NCBI RefSeq assembly: GCF_002564465.1
Contig: NZ_NUUX01000026.1
Location: 27,652 to 91,651 of the forward strand
DNA: 64,000 nt
Direction of reading: 5' to 3'
From: Bacillus sp. AFS088145
GTDB taxonomy: Bacteria; Bacillota; Bacilli; Bacillales; Bacillaceae_G
Position numbers and translations under genes: made by a program
Notes under the pieces: generated by a model
What the model was told of the DNA's origin: nothing
Databases searched by the model: none
Seen by the model: the letters and a program-made list of their open reading frames with translations, nothing else
Shown here: positions 23,214-31,649 of the stretch, one piece after another
Numbering within the stretch: position 1 is the first letter of the stretch
Layout: each line of letters starts with the position of its first letter

Positions 23214-24380
23214 TCATTCAAATGTTCCTTTTACTAATACTTCTTTATCTTGCATCATTATTTTTCCTTTTGAAATGACAGCTTCAATTTCTAGCGTGGC
23301 TTTATTTAGGAAGACGAAATCTGCATCGTATCCATTTTTGATTTGTCCTTTTTGTAATTTTAAAATATTGGCTGGGTTTTTAGTGATTACGCTAATTGCG
23401 TCTTCAATCTTGATGCCTTCATTTAAAATTGCGTCTTTTACTTCGTTATATAAACTGCTTACTCTTCCAACCTTCATGCCTCGGAGTATTCCGTTTTCAT
23501 CAAAATCGGGTAGACTACCTTGCCCATCAGATGTAAACGTGATTTGTTCAATGCTAACACCTGAATTGAGCATTCTTTTCAATCCTACACTACATTTCAC
23601 TTCACCATTATTCAAAAAGTGTGGGATTGAGCTAGTTGTAAAGTCAACAAAACCTCCTTTTTTAGCAAAGTTAATTCCTGCTTCAAATAAATAGCTATTG
23701 CGGTTAATATGTGTTGGGTAAAATTGAGTAATTGGTAATTCGGTTTCTTCAACAATCTCCTCGATCATTGATAACATTTTTTTACTATCTCCAATATGTA
23801 CATTTACAACGCCGCACTTTCCTGAAAGCAAGCCCCCATTTCGAGCTTGTGCAGCTATTCTTGCAAATTCTTCCTTTGTAGGTTGAGATGATCGATGGTC
23901 CGAAATTGCTATTTCACCTACACCGATAATTTTATCAATTAGGATGATGTCTTCTTCAATTTTAGAAAATAACGTTTTGACAGGTGTTTGGTACGAGCCT
24001 GTATAGACAAATGAAGTTATTCCCTCTTCTTCTAACGCTCTACATTTTGCTATTAGGCTAGTCATTGTTCTTGTTGTTCCATCTGTACCAATTACTCCTA
24101 CTACGGTGGTGATTCCTCCTTTAATACAATCAGACAACAATAATTCTGGTGTTCTTGTTTTAAAGCCACCTTCACCTCCGCCACCAATAAGATGCACATG
24201 AGCATCAATGAAGCCAGGCACAATATAGTAGGCAGATGCATCCAATATTTGTATAGGTACCGAAGATAAGTTAATGTCAATTTCTTCATGGACATACTCA
24301 ATTTTTTCATTCGAAATTAAAATATCATTTTTACCTATTGACTTTGGGGTAAAGATTTCACCGTTTTTTATGAGTAACAT
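23214..24380 (-). CDS. iadA: isoaspartyl dipeptidase (beta-aspartyl-peptidase, M38)
   Basis: 388 residues from the ATG at 24380 (GGAGGTATAT upstream). Metal-dependent amidohydrolase: GFIDAHVHLIGGGGEGG holds the first metal histidines and the glycine loop typical of IadA; VGEIAISDHRSS, FYPTHINRN and FTSDGQGSLPDFD supply the remaining ligands and catalytic aspartate. The enzyme hydrolyses beta-aspartyl dipeptides derived from isoaspartate-damaged proteins. It is a single gene followed by repeat A copy 2. Confidence 0.9.
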   Translation of the reverse strand: MLLIKNGEIFTPKSIGKNDILISNEKIEYVHEEIDINLSSVPIQILDASAYYIVPGFIDAHVHLIGGGGEGGFKTRTPELLLSDCIKGGITTVVGVIGTDGTTRTMTSLIAKCRALEEEGITSFVYTGSYQTPVKTLFSKIEEDIILIDKIIGVGEIAISDHRSSQPTKEEFARIAAQARNGGLLSGKCGVVNVHIGDSKKMLSMIEEIVEETELPITQFYPTHINRNSYLFEAGINFAKKGGFVDFTTSSIPHFLNNGEVKCSVGLKRMLNSGVSIEQITFTSDGQGSLPDFDENGILRGMKVGRVSSLYNEVKDAILNEGIKIEDAISVITKNPANILKLQKGQIKNGYDADFVFLNKATLEIEAVISKGKIMMQDKEVLVKGTFE

Positions 24381-24584
24381 ATATACCTCCAATTAGATAA
24401 TTTTGTATAAATTCAGATTACCATATCTGTCTGTTTTATGAATCATTCTTGCTTTTTGTAATTGTTTAAAATAATCTATCAAAACATACATACAGCTATT
24501 AAATATTGAAAACATTAAATCTCTAGATTTGTTCATAATACTCTCATGGATGAAAATGATTCAATTAAAATAGGAGGCATTTTT

Positions 24585-25211
24585 ATGAGTAGAGCAATGA
24601 AAGAAGAATTAGCAAATGCTATTACTCATGGGATTGGTGCAATACTTAGCATCCCAGCACTATCTTGTTTAATTAGTAAGGCTATGAATAAAGGGACACC
24701 TTGGCATTTAATTTCTTTTACAGTCTTTGGTTTGTCTATGTTACTACTTTATATTTGCTCAACATTACTTCATAGCGTTAGAGACCCAAAGCTAATTAGA
24801 CTATTTACAATTTTAGATCACTCGGCAATTTATTTATTAATCGCTGGTACTTATACTCCATTTTTACTCGTAACTTTAAGGGGTAGGATTGGCTGGTACT
24901 TATTTACAATTATTTGGGGCTTGGCAGCTTCAGGTGTAATCTTTAAATTTATATATGTTAATAGGTTTGAATTATTTTCAACCATTGTTTATTTAATTAT
25001 GGGTTGGTTAATGATGTTTGCAATTAAGCCTATTTATGTAGGACTATCTGGAATAGGATTTTTCTATTTATTATTAGGAGGGCTATTTTATTCAATTGGA
25101 ACAATTTTTTTTCTAGTCAAACGCTGGCCATATAGTCATGCAATTTGGCATTTATTTGTATTATTAGGTAGTGCATCTATGTTTTTTTGTATATTTAAAT
25201 TTGTTGTTTAA
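24585..25211 (+). CDS. hemolysin III family (PAQR) membrane protein
   Basis: 208 residues from the ATG at 24585 (TAGGAGGCATTTTT upstream), with seven predicted membrane helices. Conserved histidines and acids of the PAQR/YqfA family are present: NAITHGIGA, TLLHSVRD, LDHSAIYLLIAGTYTPF and HAIWHLFVLLGS. The family is thought to include zinc-dependent membrane hydrolases; the 'hemolysin' name is historical. Single gene with its own terminator. Confidence 0.9.
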   Translation: MSRAMKEELANAITHGIGAILSIPALSCLISKAMNKGTPWHLISFTVFGLSMLLLYICSTLLHSVRDPKLIRLFTILDHSAIYLLIAGTYTPFLLVTLRGRIGWYLFTIIWGLAASGVIFKFIYVNRFELFSTIVYLIMGWLMMFAIKPIYVGLSGIGFFYLLLGGLFYSIGTIFFLVKRWPYSHAIWHLFVLLGSASMFFCIFKFVV

Positions 25212-25213
25212 AA

Positions 25214-25248
25214 AAAGCGCTTCATTTTAAATGAGCGCTTTAAGTTTT
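25214..25248. terminator. bidirectional terminator
   Basis: AAAGCGCT..CATT/AATG..AGCGCTTT stem between the convergent hemolysin III and plsC genes, with A- and T-rich flanks. Confidence 0.8.
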
Positions 25249-25249
25249 A

Positions 25250-25954
25250 TTATTCAATAATCTCTTTAATATAGTTAGTTAATTCTTTAGCATCTGTTAT
25301 TCCAATTTGTTCAGGATAAATTGGTGGAAATACTTTAAGTGTAACATTTGCTGGTTTAATTCGATTACCATTAGCTTCTAAAATATTATAAGTCCCTTCA
25401 ATTCTTACAGGAATAACTGGAACCCCTGATTTCGTCGCTAAATGTAGGCTCCCTGATTTAAATTCACCCATTTGACTACCCTTACTTCTAGTACCTTCTG
25501 GAAAAATAACTAATGAATGGCCGTTTTTAAGCTTATCAACGCCTTCTTTTATAGCTTTAAGTGATTGTCTACGATCTTTTCTGTCCATAAATACACTATG
25601 CATTTGTTCCATCCAGTCTGGTACAATCGGCAGTTTTTTTAATTCGACTTTTGCAATGAATCCAATAGGCTTATTTAAATATCCTAATAATAGTGGAATA
25701 TCAAAATTGCTTTGATGATTACTTACAAAAAGGACTCCTTCGTCTCTAGGAATATTTTCAATCCCTTCAACCTTAACTTTACTACCAGTACAGCCAATCA
25801 TCATCTTCCCGAAATAATCAGGAAATTGGTGCATTATACGGTCTTGCTCATGTACAGGTAATTCTTTTGGTATTTTTTTTACTGATGATAATTTTAGCTT
25901 TGCTTCAATTACACCAACTACAATGCGTGTTGCAGCAAATATTGTGCGAAACAT
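25250..25954 (-). CDS. plsC: 1-acyl-sn-glycerol-3-phosphate acyltransferase (PlsC; YpkP-like)
   Basis: 234 residues. The acyltransferase motifs are complete: NHQSNFD (HX4D), FMDRKDRRQS, FPEGTRSKG and PVIPVRIEGTY. The enzyme adds the second acyl chain to lysophosphatidic acid at the inner membrane face. The start ATG has TCGGAGGATTAAT upstream. Its position near dihydrofolate reductase and thymidylate synthase parallels the dfrA-ypkP neighbourhood of B. subtilis, although azoR sits between them here. Confidence 0.9.
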   Translation of the reverse strand: MFRTIFAATRIVVGVIEAKLKLSSVKKIPKELPVHEQDRIMHQFPDYFGKMMIGCTGSKVKVEGIENIPRDEGVLFVSNHQSNFDIPLLLGYLNKPIGFIAKVELKKLPIVPDWMEQMHSVFMDRKDRRQSLKAIKEGVDKLKNGHSLVIFPEGTRSKGSQMGEFKSGSLHLATKSGVPVIPVRIEGTYNILEANGNRIKPANVTLKVFPPIYPEQIGITDAKELTNYIKEIIE

Positions 25955-26051
25955 ATTAATCCTCCGATAATTGAGTATGTTAATTATTATACAAAATGCC
26001 CAACTACTTGAAAAGTATTATCCATCCTGAATATTTAATAAAACGAGAATC

Positions 26052-26080
26052 AAAAAAAAAGAATCGGCTTTTGCCGATTC
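26052..26080 (-). terminator. terminator of azoR
   Basis: GAATCGGC/GCCGATTC stem with an AAAA loop, followed by nine T residues on the minus strand. Confidence 0.9.
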
Positions 26081-26097
26081 CTTAATATAGTGAATCT

Positions 26098-26754
26098 TTA
26101 GTTCGAAACTTTTTCTCCACTGAATTCTGCAGCAAGAACTTTAGCTTTTTCAATTGCATTCGCTTTAATTTCCTGTGCTTTATCTGGCATTGCAGCCATA
26201 CCTTCTACGAATAATGTAGTTACATCAGTAACACCTACAAAGTTTAAGATACTTGTTAAGTATGGGCTAGAGAAGTTAATTCCAGTTGCAGGACCTTCTG
26301 AATATACGCCACCGCTTGCTTGGATGTGTAATGCTTTTTTATTCTCAAGTAAACCAACTGGACCATTTTCAGTATATTTAAATGTTTTGCCAGCAATTGA
26401 GATATTATCAATAAAGTTTTTTACAACTGATGGGAAACTAAAGTTCCAGAATGGAGTAACAAATACATACTCATCAGCTTGAGTGAAAATTTCTAAGTTA
26501 CGATTCATAGCAGCTAAAGTAGCTTGTTGATCAGCACTTAATTCTTCAAAAGCAGTACCGTTTCCTAATTTGCCCCATGCATCAAATACATTTCCATCTA
26601 ACATAGGAACATTTTCTTTAAATAAATCAAAATGAACAACTTCATTTTCAGGATTTGCTTTTTTGTATTCATTAATAAATGCTTCCCCTACAGATAGACC
26701 AAATGAATTTTCAATTGCATTTGGATTTGCAGTAATATAAAGTAATTTTTTCAT
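26098..26754 (-). CDS. azoR: FMN-dependent NADH-azoreductase
   Basis: 218 residues of a flavodoxin-like fold. KLLYITANP with the following SFGLSVGEAF, VFVTPFWNFSFPSVVKNFID and IQASGGVYSEGPA are FMN-binding signatures of AzoR. The enzyme reduces azo and quinone compounds with NADH and helps with quinone or thiol stress. The ATG at 26754 (MKKLLYITAN) fits the family; an ATG three codons upstream almost touches the GAGAGG site. Single gene with a strong terminator. Confidence 0.9.
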   Translation of the reverse strand: MKKLLYITANPNAIENSFGLSVGEAFINEYKKANPENEVVHFDLFKENVPMLDGNVFDAWGKLGNGTAFEELSADQQATLAAMNRNLEIFTQADEYVFVTPFWNFSFPSVVKNFIDNISIAGKTFKYTENGPVGLLENKKALHIQASGGVYSEGPATGINFSSPYLTSILNFVGVTDVTTLFVEGMAAMPDKAQEIKANAIEKAKVLAAEFSGEKVSN

Positions 26755-26864
26755 CTTAAACATCTTCCTCTCAGTTTCGTTTATCTTTAATTCGAGATTT
26801 ATTTTAAAAAATCAAGGGATAATCAAATCCCTTAACCACATAATAATATCTTTAATTCAAGATG

Positions 26865-27347
26865 TCAATACTTTTTTTCATAAACAAAATATCTAAATTT
26901 AATTTTTGATTTTTCATCAACTTGTACATCAGAAACTGATTTAACATTCCATTCTTCCTTAGAAAAATTCGGAAAAAAAGTGTCGCCTTCAAAGTTATGT
27001 TCAATTTCAGTAATATAAAGTGTATCTAAATATGGGAATGTTAAATTAAAAATTTCAGCCCCACCAATAATAAATAAATCTTTATTTTTATTTTCTTCAA
27101 CATAACTTATAACGTCATGAATGACTGTAACACCTTCTGCTTGAAAATCCTTTTGTCTTGTCACAACGATATTTTCTCGGTTTGGAAGTGGTCTACCAAT
27201 CGAATCAAAGGTTTTTCTTCCCATAATAATTGTATACCCAGTAGTTACTTTCTTAAAATAAGCAAGCTCTTGTGGAAGATGCCAAGGCATCTTATTATTT
27301 AAGCCGATTACATTGTTTTCTGACATCGCAACTAATGCAGCAATCAT
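26865..27347 (-). CDS. dfrA: dihydrofolate reductase
   Basis: 160 residues with the DHFR signatures [55 protein letters not shown] and [10 protein letters not shown]. It reduces dihydrofolate made by ThyA. The ATG overlaps the thyA stop codon (ATGA), so the two genes form one translationally coupled unit, in the order found in B. subtilis thyB-dfrA. Confidence 0.95.
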   Translation of the reverse strand: MIAALVAMSENNVIGLNNKMPWHLPQELAYFKKVTTGYTIIMGRKTFDSIGRPLPNRENIVVTRQKDFQAEGVTVIHDVISYVEENKNKDLFIIGGAEIFNLTFPYLDTLYITEIEHNFEGDTFFPNFSKEEWNVKSVSDVQVDEKSKIKFRYFVYEKKY

Positions 27348-28416
27348 ACACTTACTACCCCTTTGATTGCAGGATGACTCTCATAATCTTCTAATGTAAA
27401 ATCCTCATATTTAAATTCAAAAATATTTTTAATTTCAGGATTTAACTTCATTTTTGGTAATTTATGAGGCTCTCTTGAAAGTTGTAAATTTATTTGTTCA
27501 AGATGATTAGTATATATATGTGCATCACCAAATGTATGCACAAAATCTCCTAATTCTAAATCACATACTTGAGCAATCATCATTGTTAATAGCGCATAAG
27601 ATGCGATATTAAATGGAACTCCTAGGAAAATGTCAGCTGACAAAATCTTCAACCAAGTTCGTTACGCTTGGCCCGTTCTTTAAAAGAACTGCTACATGTC
27701 ACCATGCAGATGAGACTATATCACGACCTCATATAAGGTCCCTTGCATTTCGGGTGCCAATCACTTGCACCCTACTCCATATATGGATAGTCGTTAGGCA
27801 TTTATTATTCTTTATCGTCTCAAAAGAATAAATTTAGCACGGGATTGTCTTAATTTAAGAGTTTCCCCGTTTAGCAAGGTTTTCGGTACAGATTACTCTG
27901 TAAAGGCGCTCAGAATTAACGCTGATAAAGCTGACAGGAAAGTTTTCCATCATTCACATAAAACTGGAAAAAACAATGACAAGGTGCTAATGCCATCTTA
28001 TCAAGTTCTCCAACATTCCACGCAGAAACAATCATTCTTCGAGAATCTGGATTTGTTTTTATTTGATTAATTACTTCAGTAATTTGATCAATTGTTGAGC
28101 CATCAGCAGCTTTCCATGATCTCCATTGTTCACCGTATACAGGGCCCAAATTACCATTTTCATCTGCCCACTCATTCCAAATACGAACACCATTTTCTTT
28201 TAAGTATTGAATATTTGTGTCGCCTTTTAAAAACCATAATAATTCATGAATAATTGATTTTAAATGAACTTTCTTTGTTGTTACTAAAGGAAAGCCATCT
28301 TGAAGATTAAATCGCATTTGATAACCGAATGTACTAATTGTTCCTGTTCCAGTACGGTCTGTCTTTGTCATGCCATTGTCTAATACGTGTTTACATAAAT
28401 CTAAGTATTGCTTCAT
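27344..28416 (-). CDS. thyA: thymidylate synthase, split by a group I intron
   Basis: Exon 1 is 28416-27919 (166 codons) and exon 2 is 27640-27344 (98 codons plus stop). Joining them gives ...LSCQLYQR + [11 protein letters not shown]..., a 264-residue ThyA, the same length as the E. coli enzyme, with the catalytic cysteine at residue 146 in [10 protein letters not shown]. It methylates dUMP to dTMP using methylene-tetrahydrofolate. Without splicing, translation would stop at once at the TAA that forms the first intron bases (27918-27916). AGGAGGTCAAT precedes the ATG. The dfrA gene overlaps the stop codon. The split point is 21 nt upstream of the codon pair FLG/VPFN, where I recall the T4 td intron lies. 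Confidence 0.93.
27641..27918 (-). ncRNA. ORF-less group I intron (td-like, subgroup IA2) in thyA
   Basis: 278 nt with the hallmarks of a self-splicing group I intron. The 5' exon ends in U (GCGU, 27922-27919), which can pair with GCGC at 27909-27906 to form P1 with the required U-G wobble. The intron ends in G (27641). Core elements are nearly identical, as I recall them, to phage T4 td: AAACGGGGAAACUC, GACAAUCCCGUGCUAAAUU (27848-27831), UGCCUAACGACUAUCC (27800-27785), GAUAUAGUCU and UGCAUGGUGACAUG. P7 is GACUA (27792-27788) with UAGUC (27718-27714). There is no homing endonuclease frame; the place where td carries I-TevI is only a short AT-rich loop (about 27830-27801). Confidence 0.93.
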
Positions 28417-28446
28417 ATTGACCTCCTAATTATGTATTGTTTACTC

Positions 28447-29232
28447 TTAATGTTCTTCTTTAATTTCAATATAACCAAAATGAAATTCTGATGATTTGCG
28501 AATTAATTGATTAAATCCATATTTTTTAAATCTTTCACTTCTAAAATGATCTTTCATCACTATTCTTTTTTTGGCAATGCGCTTAGCTTCATTGATTACT
28601 TCATATGTTAGGTCATCATATGATGCTATATTTTTCAATGCTGCAATACCAGAAGAGGCTTCAATATTTTTTTCAAACATTGGATCAAAATAAACGATAT
28701 CAAAAGATTGATCTGGAAGTGTCTTCAAATAGGTTTTATAATCTATATTTTTTACTTCAATTTTGTTAATGATATTCGACCAATCTATAATGTTCTGTTT
28801 ATTTGTTTTTAAACCTTTCTTAGTTAGGTACGCAATAATCTGGTTTTTCTCTAAGCCTAAAACTTTACCTTGGTCACCTACAACGTAACTTGCAACAATA
28901 CTATCTGAAGCCATTCCAAGTGTACAGTCTAGTAGAGAATCACCTTTTGTTAATAAGCAAGCGTCACAAAACGGATCATGTTCACCCTTCATCAATCGTC
29001 TAATTCTAAAAACTGAGGAGTTCGGGTGAAAAAAATATGGAATTGCTTGATCATCCTCATACCATTCTAATCTATTTTTACCTAAAACAAGTATAGGTTT
29101 TTTAAATTTATCATAGATTTCTTCAATGCTAAATTCTTTCCGGAGAATTAGCTGTCCATTTAAGTCTGAAGCAATGATCTCTGCTTCCTTTTCTAAATAA
29201 ACATCTGGTCTTAAGCAAGTTGTAATAATCAT
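28447..29232 (-). CDS. class I SAM-dependent methyltransferase, RsmJ-like
   Basis: 261 residues. LLDCTLGMASDSIVASYVVG (motif I), GLEKN (motif II) and FDIVYFDPMF (motif IV; DPMF is typical of RsmJ-type 16S rRNA m2G methyltransferases) identify the fold. An N-terminal region of about 90 residues includes FRIRRLMKGEHDPF. B. subtilis has a related uncharacterised gene in its thyB neighbourhood. The target RNA or other substrate is not established. It lies 30 nt upstream of thyA and may be cotranscribed with thyA-dfrA. Confidence 0.8.
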   Translation of the reverse strand: MIITTCLRPDVYLEKEAEIIASDLNGQLILRKEFSIEEIYDKFKKPILVLGKNRLEWYEDDQAIPYFFHPNSSVFRIRRLMKGEHDPFCDACLLTKGDSLLDCTLGMASDSIVASYVVGDQGKVLGLEKNQIIAYLTKKGLKTNKQNIIDWSNIINKIEVKNIDYKTYLKTLPDQSFDIVYFDPMFEKNIEASSGIAALKNIASYDDLTYEVINEAKRIAKKRIVMKDHFRSERFKKYGFNQLIRKSSEFHFGYIEIKEEH

Positions 29233-29249
29233 ATGTCTCCTTAATTAAG

Positions 29250-29456
29250 AAAAAAAGAGGAAAAATCCTCTTTTCAGACTGTTGACAAACGCTCACTTTC
29301 TTCGTTGCTTCGCCTGTTGAGCGGTGCTCATTACCGCGTAAGGGTAACTCCGCTCCTCACCAGGCTTCGCGCCTCGAAAGACAAGCGCTAGCAATCAGTC
29401 TGAAAGTCAAATTTTTGGATTTTGTCTATACACTGAAAAGAGGAAAAATCCTCTTT
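29250..29456 (+). repeat. intergenic repeat family B, copy 2, with duplicated terminators
   Basis: The block 29274-29435 contains CGCTCACTTTCTTCGTTGCT, GGTAACTCCGCTCCTCACCA and GGCTTCGCGCC..ACAAGCGCTAGC, matching the block at 17011-17191. On each side stands the same hairpin AAAAGAGGA-AAAA-TCCTCTTTT (29252-29274 and 29437-29457). TTTCAGACTGTTGACAAA follows the left one and TTTGTCTATACACTGAAA precedes the right one. On the minus strand both hairpins have T-runs and would end the brxA transcript. No open reading frame. Confidence 0.8.
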
Positions 29457-29885
29457 TTACATTTGTGCAAATATCGATTGAATTCTTGCTTTAATATCTT
29501 CAGGAGTTGAGCCTTCGATTTGTTCACGAGGAATAAATCCAACTACCTCTTTACCTTTAAATACTGCCATAGATGGTGAAGATGGTGGGAAGTCAGCTAA
29601 ATATTCTCTTAACGTTGCAGTAGCTTCCTTATCTTGTCCAGCAAATACTGTCATAACATTAGCAGGTTTCTTTTCTGATTCAATAACAGCTTGAACTGCA
29701 GAAGGTCTAGCAAGTCCAGCAGCACAACCACAAACTGAATTGATTACAAAAAAAGCAGTATCATTTAATTCATTCATAAATGACTCGACTTCTTCCCCAG
29801 TAGTTAATTCTGTAAAACCATTTGAAGTTAATTCCTCTCTCATTGGTTTTACAATCCCTTTCATGTACTCATCATATGCATTCAT
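29457..29885 (-). CDS. brxA: bacilliredoxin BrxA (YphP family)
   Basis: 142 residues, the family length. The active-site motif is CGC in VINSVCGCAAGLARPSA (about residues 53-55), characteristic of BrxA/BrxB. TVFAGQDKEATATLREYL and FPPSSPSMAVFKGKEVVGF are conserved. BrxA removes bacillithiol from mixed disulfides during oxidative stress. It starts within the stop codon of the upstream CvfC-like gene, so the two are coupled, matching the yphP-ypgR neighbourhood of B. subtilis. Confidence 0.93.
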   Translation of the reverse strand: MNAYDEYMKGIVKPMREELTSNGFTELTTGEEVESFMNELNDTAFFVINSVCGCAAGLARPSAVQAVIESEKKPANVMTVFAGQDKEATATLREYLADFPPSSPSMAVFKGKEVVGFIPREQIEGSTPEDIKARIQSIFAQM

Positions 29886-31039
29886 TAGTTTGTTTCTCCT
29901 TTGTCATTTTCTATTTTATTACGTTCAGTCATTTGTTTCCAAACTGAACCTAGTGCTTCCTCACCATTCTCAATTCGATGTAAAGCAAGCTGTACTTGTA
30001 ATTTCACTTCGAATTCTGGGTCTTCTAAAGCAGCTTTTAATGCAGGAATTGCACTTTCATCACCTAGTTCAAAAAGAAACATTGCTGCACGCCATCTAAC
30101 TAATTTACTAGGATCTTTTAATGCTTCAATCATAGCTGGCATTGCTTCTTCAAATCCTAAGTCTGATAAACAATCTCCAGCAATTCGTCTTACACCGACT
30201 GCTTTATCCTTTAAAGCCTCATATAAATAAGGTAACACTAATTCTGATTTTAACATACCTAAATAAGCTGTAGCTAATCTTCTTATTGAAACATGTTCAT
30301 CTTTTAATGCGATTTCTAGTAAAGGTAAGTCTTCAAGTGTAGGATCGATTTTTACAAATCTCGCATACCTTTTTTTCCAATCCTTTTCTTCAAAAATATC
30401 TGCAGTAAATGGTTCAAATTTAGGAACTTCTTTTTTCTCAGTATTGGATGCATCATTCGTCATCACTTCGTTGACGATATTCTTTATGTCGTTTTCAGTG
30501 TGAGTAGCCGTTAATTCATCAATAATTTCTTTCTCAATTGTTGTTAATTCACCATAACGAATTCCATAATCAATCCACTGTCTTTCAAATACGACATTTG
30601 ATGCAGATGTTGTTAGTTTCATAATTGCTTCTTTATAGAATGGAGGTAAAGCTGCTCTTTGTTCTTCACCATTTACAATTAATTTCAATTGCATTGGGAT
30701 ATTATGATACATTTGAACAAATACTTGTACCTCACCAAAATGATTATCAATTATCGTTTCATTAGTAGCTTCGTCATTTACTTCTTCACCAAATACATTT
30801 CTGACTTGAAGCAAAATGGTTTGCCAATTTGCATTTGACTTACGATCAATGGCAATAAAATCAGCTACATGATAGACACTTTTGATTCCTTCTATACCTA
30901 ATATTTCTTGAATTATTAATGGTGCCTTATCAATATTATCAATAGAATAATGATTTCTACTTCCTGATGGCAGTTCCTCATCTAATAACACTTTCATTGT
31001 ATTAGGACTCGGTGTTGGTTCGATTGACTTAATTTTCAT
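29885..31039 (-). CDS. CvfC/YpgR-family protein (NifU-N domain plus HEAT repeats)
   Basis: 384 residues. Residues 1-85 form a NifU/Nfu N-terminal-like domain (KSIEPTPSPNTMKVLLDEEL). A middle region is poorly characterised. From about residue 230, five HEAT/PBS-lyase-type repeats follow (LPLLEIALKDEHVSIRRLAT, LPYLYEALKDKAVGVRRIAG, MPAMIEALKDPSKLVRWRAA). The family is called conserved virulence factor C in staphylococci and YpgR in B. subtilis; the mechanism is unknown, possibly a scaffold for Fe-S or thiol chemistry given the coupling to brxA. The ribosome binding site is AGGAGATTAAG. Confidence 0.85.
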   Translation of the reverse strand: MKIKSIEPTPSPNTMKVLLDEELPSGSRNHYSIDNIDKAPLIIQEILGIEGIKSVYHVADFIAIDRKSNANWQTILLQVRNVFGEEVNDEATNETIIDNHFGEVQVFVQMYHNIPMQLKLIVNGEEQRAALPPFYKEAIMKLTTSASNVVFERQWIDYGIRYGELTTIEKEIIDELTATHTENDIKNIVNEVMTNDASNTEKKEVPKFEPFTADIFEEKDWKKRYARFVKIDPTLEDLPLLEIALKDEHVSIRRLATAYLGMLKSELVLPYLYEALKDKAVGVRRIAGDCLSDLGFEEAMPAMIEALKDPSKLVRWRAAMFLFELGDESAIPALKAALEDPEFEVKLQVQLALHRIENGEEALGSVWKQMTERNKIENDKGETN

Positions 31040-31095
31040 CTTAATCTCCTCTTCTTGTTTATTTAGTCCATTCTATCAAAAAGAGGAAAAACTCA

Positions 31096-31485
31096 CTATT
31101 GTAACGCCTTAACGAATTCTTCAAAGTCATTCGTACTAGATTCGACTGCGTTGTGAGTTAACTCTTCAGATCGACGAGTAAAAAGGTGAAATTTCTCAAC
31201 TATTATTTCCGTCACATAAATAGGTTTTTCAGATTCCTTTACATAACTTGAAGTTTTTATAACTCCTTCAATAGAAACTTCCATCCCTTTTTTTGCTTTT
31301 TTAGTAGCATATTCAGCAATGGGACCCCACAATTTTACTGATACATAATTCGTTCTCGTTTTTTTCAGATAATCTGAATAAACATTCGTAGCAATATTAA
31401 TAAAAGTTGTTTTCCTTCCATTCGGTGAAGTTTGTAAAATGGGCTCTTTCGTTAATCTTCCTACTAATACAACATTGTTTATCAT
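31096..31485 (-). CDS. single-stranded DNA-binding protein (SsbB-like)
   Basis: 129 residues from the ATG at 31485 (AAAGGAGATGGTAATA upstream). An OB-fold SSB: NVVLVGRLTKEPILQTSPNG, NYVSVKLWGPIAEYATK, GMEVSIEGVIKTSSY and PIYVTEIIVEKFHLF. The C-terminus is NDFEEFVKAL-Q rather than the acidic DDDIPF tip of SsbA, as in the short competence-related SsbB proteins. It may act in transformation or recombination rather than in general replication. Single gene. Confidence 0.85.
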   Translation of the reverse strand: MINNVVLVGRLTKEPILQTSPNGRKTTFINIATNVYSDYLKKTRTNYVSVKLWGPIAEYATKKAKKGMEVSIEGVIKTSSYVKESEKPIYVTEIIVEKFHLFTRRSEELTHNAVESSTNDFEEFVKALQ

Positions 31486-31594
31486 TATTACCATCTCCTT
31501 TATTTTTTTCTACAATACAAAATTATTGTAAGTTCGTAAAAAAAGGAAAATAGTATTTTACATAAACTTTGATTTATAAAAATTCATTATGAGC

Positions 31595-31640
31595 TAAAAA
31601 AACTTGAGTAGTAATATGACATCTTACTCCAAAACTCAAA
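31595..31640 (-). terminator. terminator of the ABC-F gene
   Basis: On the minus strand TTGAGT..AGTAA pairs with TTACT..ACTCAA and is followed by GTTTTTTT. Confidence 0.65.
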
Positions 31641-31649
31641 ATTAATACT

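Noticed and set aside
27344..27652. Exon 2 of thyA read as an independent gene starting at a TTG
   Set aside because: The first four residues come from intron sequence, there is no ribosome binding site, and the product would lack the catalytic cysteine. The intron explains the split better.
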